Below are positions 1 to 9,220 of a stretch of DNA of 64,000 nucleotides, one piece after another. Every line of letters begins with the position of its first letter. Position 1 is the stretch's first letter. The notes under the pieces are model-generated. The model was given only the letters and a program-made list of their open reading frames with translations, was not told where the DNA came from and ran no database searches. Source of the stretch: Arenibacter echinorum. GTDB lineage: Bacteria > Bacteroidota > Bacteroidia > Flavobacteriales > Flavobacteriaceae. A program made the position numbers and the translations under genes. Where the stretch lies: assembly GCF_003259375.1 (NCBI RefSeq), contig NZ_QLLN01000004.1, forward strand, positions 498,495 through 562,494, given 5' to 3'.

Positions 1-438
1 GTTCCTAAATGCGTTGTAAGCATTGATCATTTCTACGGTGGACGCTTTGGTACCCACCCTATACTCCAAATTTCCCTTTGTTTTAAGAATATAGGTCTTA
101 AATACCTTTTGCCTGCTCTTAATCTGGGCCTTATCAAATGTTCCCGGATATGTAGATGCTTCCAGCGTTTTTTGTTTCTCGATCAAATCTTCAATGACCA
201 ATTCCAAATCCTGCCTATTCGCCACCCGATACAATGATTCAAAAGTAGTTTCCAATCCGTTGAACTCCTGCCATTCCTTTAAAATTGTCAGAGCCTGTTC
301 ATTGATTTCATTGGGCTTGGGGAGTGAATCTACACTGAAAAACTCCTCCACTTTTTCTTCAACGGCCGCAGTGCTTGCCTGCTGTTTACAAGATCCCAAC
401 AATATGAAAGCAATGAGGTAAAACAATATTCTTCCCAT
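1..438 (-). CDS. Lipoprotein of unknown function, C-terminus cut by window edge
   Basis: The minus-strand frame is open from an ATG at 438 to the window edge, giving 146 residues with no stop. The N-terminus MGRILFYLIAFILLGSCKQQ is a short lipoprotein signal peptide with a lipobox ending in GSC, so the mature protein should be anchored in a membrane. The rest is charged and mostly helical in character (many E, K, Q, L) with no motif I recognise. The gene is followed upstream by a strong hairpin at 540-580 that isolates it from the rimK-like gene. I cannot assign a function, and the partial length prevents a family call. Confidence 0.7.
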   Translation of the reverse strand, partial: MGRILFYLIAFILLGSCKQQASTAAVEEKVEEFFSVDSLPKPNEINEQALTILKEWQEFNGLETTFESLYRVANRQDLELVIEDLIEKQKTLEASTYPGTFDKAQIKSRQKVFKTYILKTKGNLEYRVGTKASTVEMINAYNAFRN

Positions 439-539
439 AGGGCGAAGGTACAAATTTTAATAAACGCTAGCTTTGGCAGCATTTAAATTTAACTAGGTTT
501 TAATTTAAGAATCAGTCCCAATCATTGGGTCAAATAGCC

Positions 540-580
540 AAATTGGGAAGGCATGAACATTGTCCACACCTTCCCAATTT
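540..580. terminator. Hairpin terminator between rimK-like gene and lipoprotein gene
   Basis: A perfect 12-bp inverted repeat (AAATTGGGAAGG at 540-551, its complement at 569-580) with a 17-nt loop lies just past the stop of the minus-strand gene ending at 607. A/T-rich flanks fit rho-independent termination. Confidence 0.7.
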
Positions 581-606
581 ATTCTATTTCCTATTAAAAC
601 TAGGGA

Positions 607-1983
607 CTAGGAATTAAATTTAATCTTACTCTCTATAGCCCTGATCATAATACTGGCAATATCCTTGCCGGTAGCATTTTCAATTCCCTCCAATCCAGGG
701 GACGAATTTACTTCAAGCAGCAAGGGGCCTTTATTGGAACGGATGATGTCCACACCGGCAACGGCGAGATTTAGTACTTTGGCCGCCTTTACGGCCAACT
801 TCCTTTCTTCGGATGTTATTCTTATTATGGATGCCTTCCCCCCTTGATGCAGGTTTGCACGGAATTCCCCTTTTTCGGCTTGGCGCTGTATGGAGGCCAC
901 TACTTTTCCGTTTACCACAAAACAACGGATATCCTGGCCGTTTGCTTCTTTTATGAACTCTTGTACCAAAATATTGGTCTGAACACTTTTAAAGGCGTTG
1001 ATAACACTTTCTGCGGCCTTGTTCGTTTCTGCCAAAACTACACCCTTACCTTGGGTACTTTCCAGCAATTTTATAATCAAGGGCGCACCGTTGACCATCC
1101 TGATAAGATCTTTGGTATCCATGGGAGATTTGGCAAATCCGGTAATGGGAATATGTATGTCATTTTTGGAAAAAAGCTGGGATGCAAACAATTTATCCCT
1201 GGACTGGGTTATGGCCTCTGCCGAATTTAAACAGTACACCCCAAGATTGTCGAATTGCCTTATCAAGGCACAACCGTAAAAGGTAACTGCAGGTTTTATT
1301 CTGGGTATAATGGCATCGAACTCATTTAATATGTTACCTCCCCTATATCTGATCTCCGGGGAATTGGCATCCAATTTCATATAGGCGTGCTCCACATTTA
1401 AAAACACCATATCATGACCCAAAGCCTCACCTGCCTCCATTATTCTCTTGTTGCTGTACAACAATGGATTACTGGCCAGCAATGCAATTTTAAGCCCTGT
1501 CTTTTCTTTAAAATGAGAGGCATATCTTTCATTTATTTCTGTTGCCGAGAATTCCCCCATATTAAAACTTATCGATGGGTTTACCACAAAACGTTCATTT
1601 AGAGCCTCCCTGCCCAAAAGCATACGGTATTCCATAGTATCCCTATTGGCCAAGGTGAGTTCTATTTCAAAAGTAAGACTGCCAACACGTACTGGGGTCT
1701 TTATCACAAAACGCTCCTCGGATATCCCTGAAGAACTCTTTACCGTTCTGCGGTCTACCAAACGGGCCTTGCAGTATATATTGATGCCCCTATTCTCCTG
1801 TAGGGGATTAACTTCGAACTTTACCCATTCGTGTGCCCCTTTGGTATACACTTTTATATTATTTGCCTGTATGGACGAGGTTTTTGCCCCGGAGTCTACC
1901 CTGGCCTTTATAGCAGGAATCTCCAAATCCTCAAATACACACCATTCCTCACTACCAATAATATCCAGGTCCTTATACTTCAT
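607..1983 (-). CDS. rimK: RimK-type ATP-grasp glutamate ligase fused to an N-terminal protease-like domain
   Basis: The 458-residue protein has two parts. Residues about 5-145 resemble the ATP-dependent zinc protease/RimB-type family (pepsin-like fold), with a conserved VDSGAK motif around Asp30. Residues about 160-458 are a RimK-family ATP-grasp ligase: a [13 protein letters not shown] segment, a glycine-rich QGKGV loop, the QEFI hinge and the C-terminal [11 protein letters not shown] metal-binding motif. RimK ligases add glutamate to ribosomal protein S6 or to small acceptors. The related free-standing RimB-type proteases trim such tails. Having both in one chain suggests one protein that can add and remove residues, which is inference. 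Standalone RimK is about 300 residues, so the extra length is the N-terminal domain. Confidence 0.85.
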   Translation of the reverse strand: MKYKDLDIIGSEEWCVFEDLEIPAIKARVDSGAKTSSIQANNIKVYTKGAHEWVKFEVNPLQENRGINIYCKARLVDRRTVKSSSGISEERFVIKTPVRVGSLTFEIELTLANRDTMEYRMLLGREALNERFVVNPSISFNMGEFSATEINERYASHFKEKTGLKIALLASNPLLYSNKRIMEAGEALGHDMVFLNVEHAYMKLDANSPEIRYRGGNILNEFDAIIPRIKPAVTFYGCALIRQFDNLGVYCLNSAEAITQSRDKLFASQLFSKNDIHIPITGFAKSPMDTKDLIRMVNGAPLIIKLLESTQGKGVVLAETNKAAESVINAFKSVQTNILVQEFIKEANGQDIRCFVVNGKVVASIQRQAEKGEFRANLHQGGKASIIRITSEERKLAVKAAKVLNLAVAGVDIIRSNKGPLLLEVNSSPGLEGIENATGKDIASIMIRAIESKIKFNS

Positions 1984-2103
1984 TTCTGTATCTAAATTTC
2001 TTTTTAATTAACTGCAAAATAAAACACTTGACCCCTGGGAATCAAGAATAATTGATTATTAATTTAATAAATGACGTAAGGCTTTGTAAAACAATCCAGA
2101 AAA

Positions 2104-2520
2104 TCAGGACAAGAACATCTCTTTTTGTTTTTTGAAACATTTAAATTCTACCATGTGCCCATTGGGATCCTGAATAAAAAAGGACTTATGCTCGCCTATC
2201 TTGTCCTTTAAAAATACGACCTCGGTCGTAAGTTCATATTCCGACTTGGTTAATTTGGCATGCAAATTATTCCAAGTGCTTTCATCCACAATTACCCCAA
2301 AGTGGAAAGATGGCAACACTGTATCTTCAAACTTATAGGTCTTAAAGGTGAAATTAAAAATGCCGGCTTTGGTAAACGTAATCTGGTTCCCAAAGAGATT
2401 GATATCCAGCCATCGGGAAGAGTGCCTTCCCAATTCGGCACCGATGACGTCTACGTAGAAATCTTCTGTTTTGCTTATGCTTAAGCAGGGCAATGACATA
2501 TGGAAAGGTGCATTTTTCAT
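2104..2520 (-). CDS. VOC-family (glyoxalase/bleomycin resistance-like) protein
   Basis: The 138-residue protein shows the paired beta-alpha-beta-beta-beta pattern of the vicinal oxygen chelate fold: an N-terminal FHMSLPCLSISKTEDFYVD strand-helix and a C-terminal FFIQDPNGHMVEFK motif. The last carries the metal-ligand Glu typical of glyoxalase and dioxygenase members. His7 and Glu near residue 127 could bind a metal. The substrate cannot be predicted. The gene stands alone, separated from its neighbours by AT-rich spacers with CCCGA-type hairpins upstream. Confidence 0.8.
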   Translation of the reverse strand: MKNAPFHMSLPCLSISKTEDFYVDVIGAELGRHSSRWLDINLFGNQITFTKAGIFNFTFKTYKFEDTVLPSFHFGVIVDESTWNNLHAKLTKSEYELTTEVVFLKDKIGEHKSFFIQDPNGHMVEFKCFKKQKEMFLS

Positions 2521-2554
2521 CTGTTCATATTTAATTTTTAATAATTGAAGTCAT

Positions 2555-2618
2555 CCCGACACCTATCGGGTGCAATTCGCCATTAAACATCCATTCCCGA
2601 TAGTTATTCGGGTTTTTT
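2555..2618. repeat. Two CCCGAT/ATCGGG-type hairpins, the second with a T tract
   Basis: CCCGA-N6-TCGGG lies at 2555-2570 and CCCGATAGTTATTCGGG followed by six T at 2596-2618. The second has the form of a plus-strand terminator although both flanking genes are on the minus strand, so these are probably copies of a short dispersed flavobacterial hairpin repeat. Confidence 0.5.
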
Positions 2619-2694
2619 AAAAGAATTATTATGGCTAATTTCATATGGCTTTATAATGGTAATGATCCTTTAACTAAGGTAGTAAAAAGATCAA

Positions 2695-3480
2695 TTACAA
2701 TTTACTCCACAATCTAAATACAAAAAGATCCAAAACCTCTACCAAAATCAGGATAATAATGACCCACTCCAATCTACTGCTTTCCCTATGGTCCCAGATA
2801 TCTTTAAACAACTCCAGGTTTTCTTTAATGATCCCTAATTGCTCGTGTATATTTCTATACCTTATCTTTAGGTCGAACGTCTGTTTAAGTTCCAGGTTTA
2901 ACCTGTTCAGCTGCTCATTTTCCCAAGTACTGTCCGGCTCATCAAAAATATATAGGTTTTCCGATATCTGATTTTTAATATTCAGTACCTTCCCTATAAA
3001 CTGCTTGAGCCTAATTCCCGAAATATTTAGCTTACCCTTCTTTTCCAAATATTGGGTGTGTTCATTGGTCTCCTCCAATAGCTGTTGTGTAATTTCCGAA
3101 TATTGGTCCAATGCCACCGATTGCGAAGTATTCAACATTACCAATCTAATAAACTCGGCATCAAAACTGGGCAGGATTACTTTATCGAAAGCCACCTTTT
3201 GGTGGCCTTCGATTATTTCTACTTGTATTGTATCTGTAAATTGGGGAGCAATTTTCTCCTTGGTAATTGCGGATAGGGCATCTAGAATCTTCGCTTTTTC
3301 ATCCTCGGAATGATTAAAAAAGGATACTAGACCATATTGGAAGATATAGACGAATTTTTTTTCGCCGTTTTTCAAATAGAGCTCATCACTGTCCGAAAAC
3401 AATATTTTTAAAGGCAATTGAGATTTACATTGCCTTATATTGATCGAAGAAGCTATATGAACGGCAGCGACCTCAAACAT
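2695..3480 (-). CDS. DUF155 / RMND1-Sif2 family membrane protein
   Basis: This 261-residue protein matches what I know of the DUF155 (RMD1/Sif3/RMND1) family: an N-terminal alpha/beta region with FVYIFQYGLVSFFN, a helical middle (QLLEETNEHTQYLEKKGKL) and a single C-terminal membrane segment (WVIIILILVEVLDLFVF) near residues 240-256. Eukaryotic relatives act in mitochondrial translation or membrane organisation. The bacterial role is unknown. I chose the ATG at 3480 over a GTG at 3483. It is the last gene of the polyamine operon, 6 bp after the small acidic protein, which suggests co-expression. Confidence 0.75.
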   Translation of the reverse strand: MFEVAAVHIASSINIRQCKSQLPLKILFSDSDELYLKNGEKKFVYIFQYGLVSFFNHSEDEKAKILDALSAITKEKIAPQFTDTIQVEIIEGHQKVAFDKVILPSFDAEFIRLVMLNTSQSVALDQYSEITQQLLEETNEHTQYLEKKGKLNISGIRLKQFIGKVLNIKNQISENLYIFDEPDSTWENEQLNRLNLELKQTFDLKIRYRNIHEQLGIIKENLELFKDIWDHRESSRLEWVIIILILVEVLDLFVFRLWSKL

Positions 3481-3486
3481 CACAGG

Positions 3487-3801
3487 TTAATCATCGTCAT
3501 CATCTCCCTCCACTCCTTCCAGATCCACATCTGGAATGGCCTCTGGATCGTCATCGTCAAAATCCTCATAATCATCCTCATCGTAATTGGCCATAGTCTT
3601 TTCCAACTTGGCACTTATCTTGACAAGATATTTGGTGTCCTCGGTGGTTACCTCAACGGCCTCAATACGCTCCCCTTGCGCGTTCTTGAAGGAGATGATA
3701 TTAAGATCGTCGTACCCATCCGGATACTTCTCTACCAATAGTTTCAAAACTTCGGGAGTAAGTTTTTTAAAGTCAACAATAACTCTTTTTAAATTGTCCA
3801 T
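3487..3801 (-). CDS. Small protein with strongly acidic C-terminal tail
   Basis: This is a 104-residue protein. The first ~70 residues look like a compact alpha/beta domain (VDFKKLTPEVLKLLVEKYPDGY then two strands). The last ~35 are a tail dominated by Asp and Glu ending in a run of Asp. No enzyme motif is present. It sits 3 bp after the deoxyhypusine synthase-like gene and 6 bp before the DUF155 gene, so it is almost certainly translated from the same transcript. The acidic tail could bind polyamines, metal ions or basic protein surfaces. That is speculation based on charge and context. Confidence 0.75.
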   Translation of the reverse strand: MDNLKRVIVDFKKLTPEVLKLLVEKYPDGYDDLNIISFKNAQGERIEAVEVTTEDTKYLVKISAKLEKTMANYDEDDYEDFDDDDPEAIPDVDLEGVEGDDDDD

Positions 3802-3804
3802 ATA

Positions 3805-4782
3805 TTACATGTCTAATAGGTACGCAAAAATTAAGGGCGCAACAATGGTTGCATCACTTTCAATAATAAACTTAGGGGTGTTTATATCCAATTTCCCCCA
3901 AGTAATTTTCTCATTTGGCACTGCCCCGGAGTAGGAACCATAACTTGTGGTAGAGTCACTGATTTGGCAAAAATAACTCCAAAACGGTGTATCTGTCCTT
4001 TCAAGATCCTGGTACAACATGGGCACTACGCAAATTGGGAAATCTCCGGCAATTCCACCACCTATCTGAAAAAATCCGATTCCTTTTTCAGAATTGGCGG
4101 TATACCAATCTGCCAAAAAGGTCATATATTCAATCCCGGACTTCATGGTACTGGCCTTTAACTCACCTTTTACCACATAGGAGGCAAAGATATTCCCCAT
4201 GGTGCTGTCTTCCCAACCTGGGCAAACTATAGGTAAATTCTTCTCGGCCGCGGCATACATCCACGAATCCTTTAGATCTATCTCATAATATTCTTCCAAA
4301 ACTCCGGAAAGCAACAATTTGTACATAAACTCATGTGGCAAATATCTTTCCCCGGCGTCTTCAGCATTTTTCCAAATTTCAAAAATATGCTTTTGCAACC
4401 TTCGGAAGGCTTCGTGCTCCGGAATACAGGTATCCGTTACCCTATTTAGTCCTTTCTCCAACAGATCCCACTCGTCCTGAGGGGTTAGATCACGGTAATT
4501 GGGCACACGCTTGTAATGGGAGTGGGCTACCAGGTTCATGATATCCTCTTCCAAATTGGCCCCGGTGCAGGATATGATATGCACCTTGTCCTGACGGATA
4601 ACCTCAGCGAAAATCTTTCCCAGTTCTGCTGTACTCATGGCTCCCGCCAAAGAGACCAACATTTTGGAACCCTGCTTTAGTTGATCTTCATATCCTTTTG
4701 CGGCATCCACCAAAGCGGCCGCATTAAAATGTAAATAATACTTTTCAATAAAATTGGAAATCTCTCCTTTAGTCTTCGTCAT
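3805..4782 (-). CDS. Deoxyhypusine synthase-family protein (possible homospermidine synthase)
   Basis: The 325-residue protein belongs to the deoxyhypusine synthase family. NAD-site and core motifs are visible (MLVSLAGAMSTAELG, IISCTGANLEED), and near the C-terminus lies the motif GSYSGAVPNEKITWGKLD. Its WGK lysine corresponds to the catalytic lysine of the eukaryotic enzyme. Bacteria lack the eIF5A substrate, and related bacterial enzymes move aminobutyl groups between polyamines, for example to make homospermidine. Following speA and speB, it probably uses putrescine (inference). I chose the ATG at 4782 rather than 4830 because the family N-terminus starts there. The start overlaps the end of speB by 14 bp, indicating translational coupling. 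Confidence 0.85.
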   Translation of the reverse strand: MTKTKGEISNFIEKYYLHFNAAALVDAAKGYEDQLKQGSKMLVSLAGAMSTAELGKIFAEVIRQDKVHIISCTGANLEEDIMNLVAHSHYKRVPNYRDLTPQDEWDLLEKGLNRVTDTCIPEHEAFRRLQKHIFEIWKNAEDAGERYLPHEFMYKLLLSGVLEEYYEIDLKDSWMYAAAEKNLPIVCPGWEDSTMGNIFASYVVKGELKASTMKSGIEYMTFLADWYTANSEKGIGFFQIGGGIAGDFPICVVPMLYQDLERTDTPFWSYFCQISDSTTSYGSYSGAVPNEKITWGKLDINTPKFIIESDATIVAPLIFAYLLDM

Positions 4783-5713
4783 CGTCGAATTTTGAATTAT
4801 TGTTGCCTCCCACTTTGGAATCAACGTCATAAGTGTTGTCGTATTCGTCCTCTACGGCCTCACCCATAAATTTATAGCTAAGCATTTTGTAATATAATTT
4901 GGCTGCAAGGAAATCGGAAGTTTTATCCGCTTTATTGGGACAAAGTTCCACAATATCAAATCCTACAACATTTTTATCCTCGAACACCTGCTTTAGAAAC
5001 TCCAAGGTCTCATAGTAAAACAAGCCACCAGGTTCCGGGGTCCCCGTAGATGGCATAATGGACGGATCCAATGCATCCAAGTCAAAAGTTATGAAGACAT
5101 TGTCTGTCATAAGATCTATTACCTTATCCGTCCAATACTCATCGTTCACCATATCATGAGCGAAAAATGTTTTTTCTTCATCGATAAAGGTTTTTTCAAT
5201 GGCATCCATACTGCGTATCCCAACTTGGATAAGGTTAGTGGTCTGACTTGCCTCATGAACAGCACAGGCATGATTGAATTTACTGCCATTATATGATTTC
5301 CTAATATCTGCATGAGCGTCTATATGCAAAACGGTAAGGTTGTCAAAACACTCATTAAAGGCCCTAATGGTACCTATGGAAATTGAATGCTCGCCTCCGA
5401 AAAGGGTAACAAACTTATTCCGTTTAATATACTCTTTGGTTACCTTGTGTACCGCATTTACCATAGCCTCTGGAGAACTGTCCTCCTCTATGGCATTTGC
5501 CAAATATATCCCTTGCTGATAGACCTCCGTATCGGTTTCTATATCATACCATTCCATATTTTCCGATGCTTCCAAAAAAGCCTTTGGCCCCTTGTCAGCG
5601 CCTTTTCCCCAGGTACTGGTTCCATCATAAGGCACAGGTATCAAAACTACCTTAGCCTTTTCCAATTGCGCAAACTCGTCTGGTATGCCAGCGTAATTGT
5701 TAGTTGTGTTCAT
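4769..5713 (-). CDS. speB: Agmatinase (agmatine ureohydrolase)
   Basis: The 314-residue protein is a ureohydrolase, hydrolysing agmatine to putrescine and urea. The three manganese-binding signatures are intact: GGEHSIS, HIDAHADIR and FDLDALDPS, followed by the family motif STGTPEPGGL. Its position between arginine decarboxylase (20 bp upstream) and the deoxyhypusine synthase-like gene (14 bp overlap) supports agmatinase over arginase or formimidoylglutamase. The C-terminus carries an acidic extension (EDEYDNTYDVDSK and a final DDDED) beyond the usual family end, echoing the acidic tail of the small protein in the same operon. Confidence 0.92.
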   Translation of the reverse strand: MNTTNNYAGIPDEFAQLEKAKVVLIPVPYDGTSTWGKGADKGPKAFLEASENMEWYDIETDTEVYQQGIYLANAIEEDSSPEAMVNAVHKVTKEYIKRNKFVTLFGGEHSISIGTIRAFNECFDNLTVLHIDAHADIRKSYNGSKFNHACAVHEASQTTNLIQVGIRSMDAIEKTFIDEEKTFFAHDMVNDEYWTDKVIDLMTDNVFITFDLDALDPSIMPSTGTPEPGGLFYYETLEFLKQVFEDKNVVGFDIVELCPNKADKTSDFLAAKLYYKMLSYKFMGEAVEDEYDNTYDVDSKVGGNNNSKFDDDED

Positions 5714-5733
5714 TTGTTTAAAGTTTATTGATT

Positions 5734-7191
5734 TTAAAGGTCAGATTTAATTTGCTTCTCAGTGCTTTGGCCAACTTTGGCTTTGGCACTGGGTTTCATT
5801 TCATATCCCAAAATTTTAAGCAGGTCCTCTGCCTTTTGTTGTTCACTAAATAAATTGGTCGTTATATTTCCGTTTTCGTCCCTATCTATTAAAATATGTT
5901 TTGGATGAGGTATTAAACAGTGCTGCAACCCGCCATATCCTCCAATAGTTTCCTGATAGGCCCCTGTATTGAAAAATCCAATATACAGCGGTTTATCCTT
6001 TCTATACTTGGGCAAATAAATGGCATTCATGTTTTGCTCACTATTGTAATAATCATCACTATCGCAGGTTAGTCCACCCAACAATACCCGCTCATATTCA
6101 TCTTGCCAGCGGTTAATGGCCAACATAATAAAGCGTTTGTTAATGGCCCAGGTATCCGGCAATGTGGTTATGAAGGAGGAATCGATCATATTCCACTTTT
6201 CACGATCGTTCTGCTGCTTCTGATATAGTATTTCATAAATGGCCCCACCACTCTCACCTACCGTAAAACTTCCAAATTCGGTAAATATATTTGGCACTGC
6301 AACATCCGCTTCCTGACAGGCGATATTAATTTGGTTAATGATCTCATCTATCATGTATTGATAATCGTAATCAAAAGCCAAAGAGTTTTTTATGGGGAAA
6401 CCACCACCAATATTAAGACTGTCCAAGGATGGACAAATCTTTTTAAGCCTCACGTACACCTTTAAACACTTAACCAATTCGTTCCAATAATAGGCGTTGT
6501 CACGTATACCGGTATTAATGAAAAAGTGTAGCATTTTTAACTCTACCTTGTCATTGTCCTTAATTTGATTCTCATAAAAAGGTACAATATTTTTGTATCC
6601 GATCCCCAGTCGTGAGGTATAAAATTCGAATTTAGGCTCCTCCTCGGATGCAATTCTGATCCCAACTTTAAAAGTATCGTGGATAGCATCCGACAAAAGG
6701 TCTATTTCCTCGTAATTGTCGATAATAGGAATACAATTCTGGTGTCCCCCGTTTATCAGATTGGCTATATTGGTAATATATTGATCCCTTTTAAACCCGT
6801 TACATATGATATAGGTATTGTCCTTGATCTTACCCTTTTCCTTTAATTTTTCAACGATATTTATATCAAAGGCCGAAGAGGTCTCTATATGAATATCATT
6901 TTTTAAGGCCTCGTTCAGAACCGGTTTAAAATGGGAACTTTTGGTACAGTAGCAATAATGGTATTTTCCCTTGTAGTTATTTTTTTCCATGGCTATTTTA
7001 AACCACTCCTTTGCCTTGTTTATATTTTCGGAAATTTTAGGCAAATAGGTAAACTTCAAAGGACTACCGTATTCCTCCACCAAATCCATTAGTGGAATTC
7101 CATGGAACTTTAGGTTTTCACCCTCCAAAGTAAACTCCTCCTGTGGGAAATAGTAAGTTTGATCTATAAGATTAATGTACTTCGTGTTCAT
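5734..7191 (-). CDS. speA: Biosynthetic arginine decarboxylase (PLP fold III)
   Basis: This is a 485-residue PLP-dependent fold-III decarboxylase. The N-terminal TIM barrel contains the PLP lysine in YCTKSSHF (about Lys84). Later motifs are the phosphate-binding glycine-rich loop NIGGGFP and the C-terminal active-site segment GGLTCDSDD, whose Cys-Asp pair is the dimer-contributed catalytic element. It decarboxylates arginine to agmatine, the substrate of the next gene. Length is shorter than the ~630-residue E. coli enzyme and fits the compact flavobacterial form. It is the first gene of the polyamine operon, with a long AT-rich leader upstream. Confidence 0.9.
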   Translation of the reverse strand: MNTKYINLIDQTYYFPQEEFTLEGENLKFHGIPLMDLVEEYGSPLKFTYLPKISENINKAKEWFKIAMEKNNYKGKYHYCYCTKSSHFKPVLNEALKNDIHIETSSAFDINIVEKLKEKGKIKDNTYIICNGFKRDQYITNIANLINGGHQNCIPIIDNYEEIDLLSDAIHDTFKVGIRIASEEEPKFEFYTSRLGIGYKNIVPFYENQIKDNDKVELKMLHFFINTGIRDNAYYWNELVKCLKVYVRLKKICPSLDSLNIGGGFPIKNSLAFDYDYQYMIDEIINQINIACQEADVAVPNIFTEFGSFTVGESGGAIYEILYQKQQNDREKWNMIDSSFITTLPDTWAINKRFIMLAINRWQDEYERVLLGGLTCDSDDYYNSEQNMNAIYLPKYRKDKPLYIGFFNTGAYQETIGGYGGLQHCLIPHPKHILIDRDENGNITTNLFSEQQKAEDLLKILGYEMKPSAKAKVGQSTEKQIKSDL

Positions 7192-7653
7192 TTAAATAAA
7201 TATATGAATTGTAAATAAGTAAATAGCATCGCCAAATGCAAATAATATTAGTAATTATAACTAAATCGCTAAACAATTATCTGCTTTTCAGTGGTGGGTA
7301 TAAAAAAATAGTCGTGCTGACTGCACACGATAGAAGAAAAATTTGGAATACCAAGTAAATTTTGGCTACCTATACCTTTAAATTTCAGTTGCCTGAATCT
7401 TTCTGTTGCCAGAAGCCCAAATTTGTAAATATGGTTCATTGTACTCAACTAGATGCTAATATCAAGATAAAATTTAAGGCTAAATTGATGTGACAAATGA
7501 AAACAAAAAAAATGAAAAAACAAGCGTTTTGAAAAATTTTACGTTGAAGTAAAAAATGAATTCACCCAATGGTGAAAAATTAACTAAAAATTAAATTTAA
7601 ACCGTTGATTTTTAACCTTTTCTTGACTATTTTTAAATAAAAACCAGATAGTC
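7192..7653. other. Divergent AT-rich intergenic region
   Basis: These 460 bp separate the minus-strand speA operon from the plus-strand secreted protein gene. I see no open frame with coding character and no RNA gene. It must hold promoters for both directions, but I could not place a convincing -33/-7 pair. Confidence 0.5.
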
Positions 7654-8376
7654 ATGAAGCTTACAAAAATTAGTGTTTTTATTGGTCTTATTCTTTTCCT
7701 CTCTTTTTTTGATAAAATTACGGCCCAAATTCCGGCCAACGTATATCATTTTGAGGAAAAAAGCAAGGATGGAACCCTTCATCACGAGTTGAAATTGGAC
7801 GCGGATTATTATGTGCATACCATCTATAAGGAGTCCCCTGCAGAATTTATAAAAACGATGGGGGGCTACTACAAGACCTCGGGCAATAACCTAATGGTTG
7901 ATCTTGAATTTAATTCCAACCATAAAGAAGACAAAATTACCAGTTTAAATATACCCTATAAGCTAAAAAAAGGAAACTTGATTCTCGAAGGGGCCAAGCC
8001 CATGACTTTTACGCCCACTACTCTTGGCACCCAAGATCTTGACGGTAAATGGCTAATGAGCGGCCGGGTAACGGACCAGGGGGAAGAAAAAAGGGATACT
8101 TCCAGGCCAAGAAAGACTATGAAATATTTATTGAACGGACATTTTCAATGGATTGCATACAATACCGAGACCTTTGAGTTTTTTGGTAGCGGAGGCGGAA
8201 CCTACGACGCTACCAATGGTAAATACACAGAAAATATAGGCTACTTCTCCAGGGACAATTCCCGAGTGGGAGCTGCTTTATCTTTCAATTACGAATTAAA
8301 CGGCAAGGATTGGCACCATACCGGCAAAAGCAGTAAGGGCGACCCCTTAAATGAAATCTGGACAATACGGGACTAA
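7654..8376 (+). CDS. Secreted protein of unknown function
   Basis: This is a 240-residue protein with a clear Sec signal peptide (MKLTKISVFIGLILFLSFF, likely cleaved after TAQ near residue 25). The mature part alternates beta-strand-like segments (HHELKLDADYYVHTIY, MKYLLNGHFQWIAYN) with glycine-rich turns, suggesting a lipocalin-like or jelly-roll secreted domain. There is no lipobox and no recognised catalytic motif. It is monocistronic and ends before a strong hairpin at 8415-8466. I do not recognise the family with certainty. Confidence 0.75.
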   Translation: MKLTKISVFIGLILFLSFFDKITAQIPANVYHFEEKSKDGTLHHELKLDADYYVHTIYKESPAEFIKTMGGYYKTSGNNLMVDLEFNSNHKEDKITSLNIPYKLKKGNLILEGAKPMTFTPTTLGTQDLDGKWLMSGRVTDQGEEKRDTSRPRKTMKYLLNGHFQWIAYNTETFEFFGSGGGTYDATNGKYTENIGYFSRDNSRVGAALSFNYELNGKDWHHTGKSSKGDPLNEIWTIRD

Positions 8377-8414
8377 TTCTTAATCCTTTCCGCCCAAGAG
8401 TATATCATATAAAA

Positions 8415-8466
8415 AAGAGCAATCCGTATTCCGAAAGGTCTATTTTCCAAAATACAGATTGCTCTT
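8415..8466. terminator. Strong bidirectional hairpin terminator
   Basis: A 16-bp stem with one mismatch pairs 8415-8430 with 8451-8466 around a 20-nt loop, and A-rich sequence precedes it. It lies 38 bp past the stop of the secreted protein gene. Confidence 0.75.
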
Positions 8467-8575
8467 TACTCGATAATCGAGATTAAAATGCTCAGACGCT
8501 TGCGTCGAAATCTAAAATAAGGGTTCTTTCAATGCTTCGCGGGCTTGCTCCGAAGTAGTTTACTAAGCCGACTAA
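8467..8575. repeat. Cluster of small palindromes after the terminator
   Basis: CTCGATAATCGAG (8468-8480), GACGCTTGCGTC (8495-8506) and a CTTCG...CGAAG stem near 8535-8555 crowd into about 100 bp with higher GC than the surroundings. The look resembles the repeat beside tRNA-Arg at 13.5 kb, without clear identity. No coding potential is seen. Confidence 0.4.
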
Positions 8576-8590
8576 TAAAAACCTAAAAAA

Positions 8591-9100
8591 TTAGGCCACC
8601 TGAGCCCTTTTAATGTTTGTTTTTAAAGCACCAGTGATGGCAGTATTCCATTTTTCGGCTCGGACAAGTTCATAATCCTCCATGTAAATACTGTTGATGT
8701 CATAAAAATTAAGGGTCATAGTGGGCTTTTCATGGTCTAAAAAGCTGATCTCCAAATCCAATTTCTCCAATACGGTCTCCTTCTTATTCTTTGACCTTAT
8801 CTCATATGTTTTCTTTATGATTTTGGTTTTGGACACGTCATTAAGGTCAATATTTTCCAGCGCCACAACGCCATCAAATACTTTGGAAAAAACAAGCTTC
8901 TTATTGTTTGAATCCAGGGCGATGAACGAATTGCCCCAACTTTCCTTTAAATCGAATTTCAATTTTGATTCGATCATTATGTTTTTAATTTCTTTGGACA
9001 TTATTTTCAAATCCCCTTTTCCTGATTTATTAAGGATTACGAAAGGTATGATGGTGCAAAGCACCAATAAAGCTGATACCAACAACATTGATATATTCAT
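8591..9100 (-). CDS. Membrane-anchored protein of unknown function
   Basis: The 169-residue protein opens with a single hydrophobic segment (residues about 4-24, MLLVSALLVLCTIIPFVIL), followed by a soluble domain rich in beta strands (FDLKESWGNSFIALDSNNKKLVFSK, TMTLNFYDINSIYM). The topology suggests an N-terminal anchor with the domain on one side of the membrane. The soluble part alternates hydrophobic and charged residues like a small PH-like or beta-sandwich domain, which is only an impression. No lipobox and no known motif is visible. Confidence 0.65.
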   Translation of the reverse strand: MNISMLLVSALLVLCTIIPFVILNKSGKGDLKIMSKEIKNIMIESKLKFDLKESWGNSFIALDSNNKKLVFSKVFDGVVALENIDLNDVSKTKIIKKTYEIRSKNKKETVLEKLDLEISFLDHEKPTMTLNFYDINSIYMEDYELVRAEKWNTAITGALKTNIKRAQVA

Positions 9101-9220
9101 TGTGTATTTTTTAAATTATTCCATTTATTAATTACATCCCCACTTACCAAGTTTAATGTATGGCACGGGAAAATTTCCAAAATTGGTTATTCTGGAATTA
9201 CATATGATTAAAGGAAAAAT

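Noticed and set aside
2696-3483. GTG start for the DUF155-like gene
   Set aside because: An ATG directly follows the GTG, and ATG is the more likely start.
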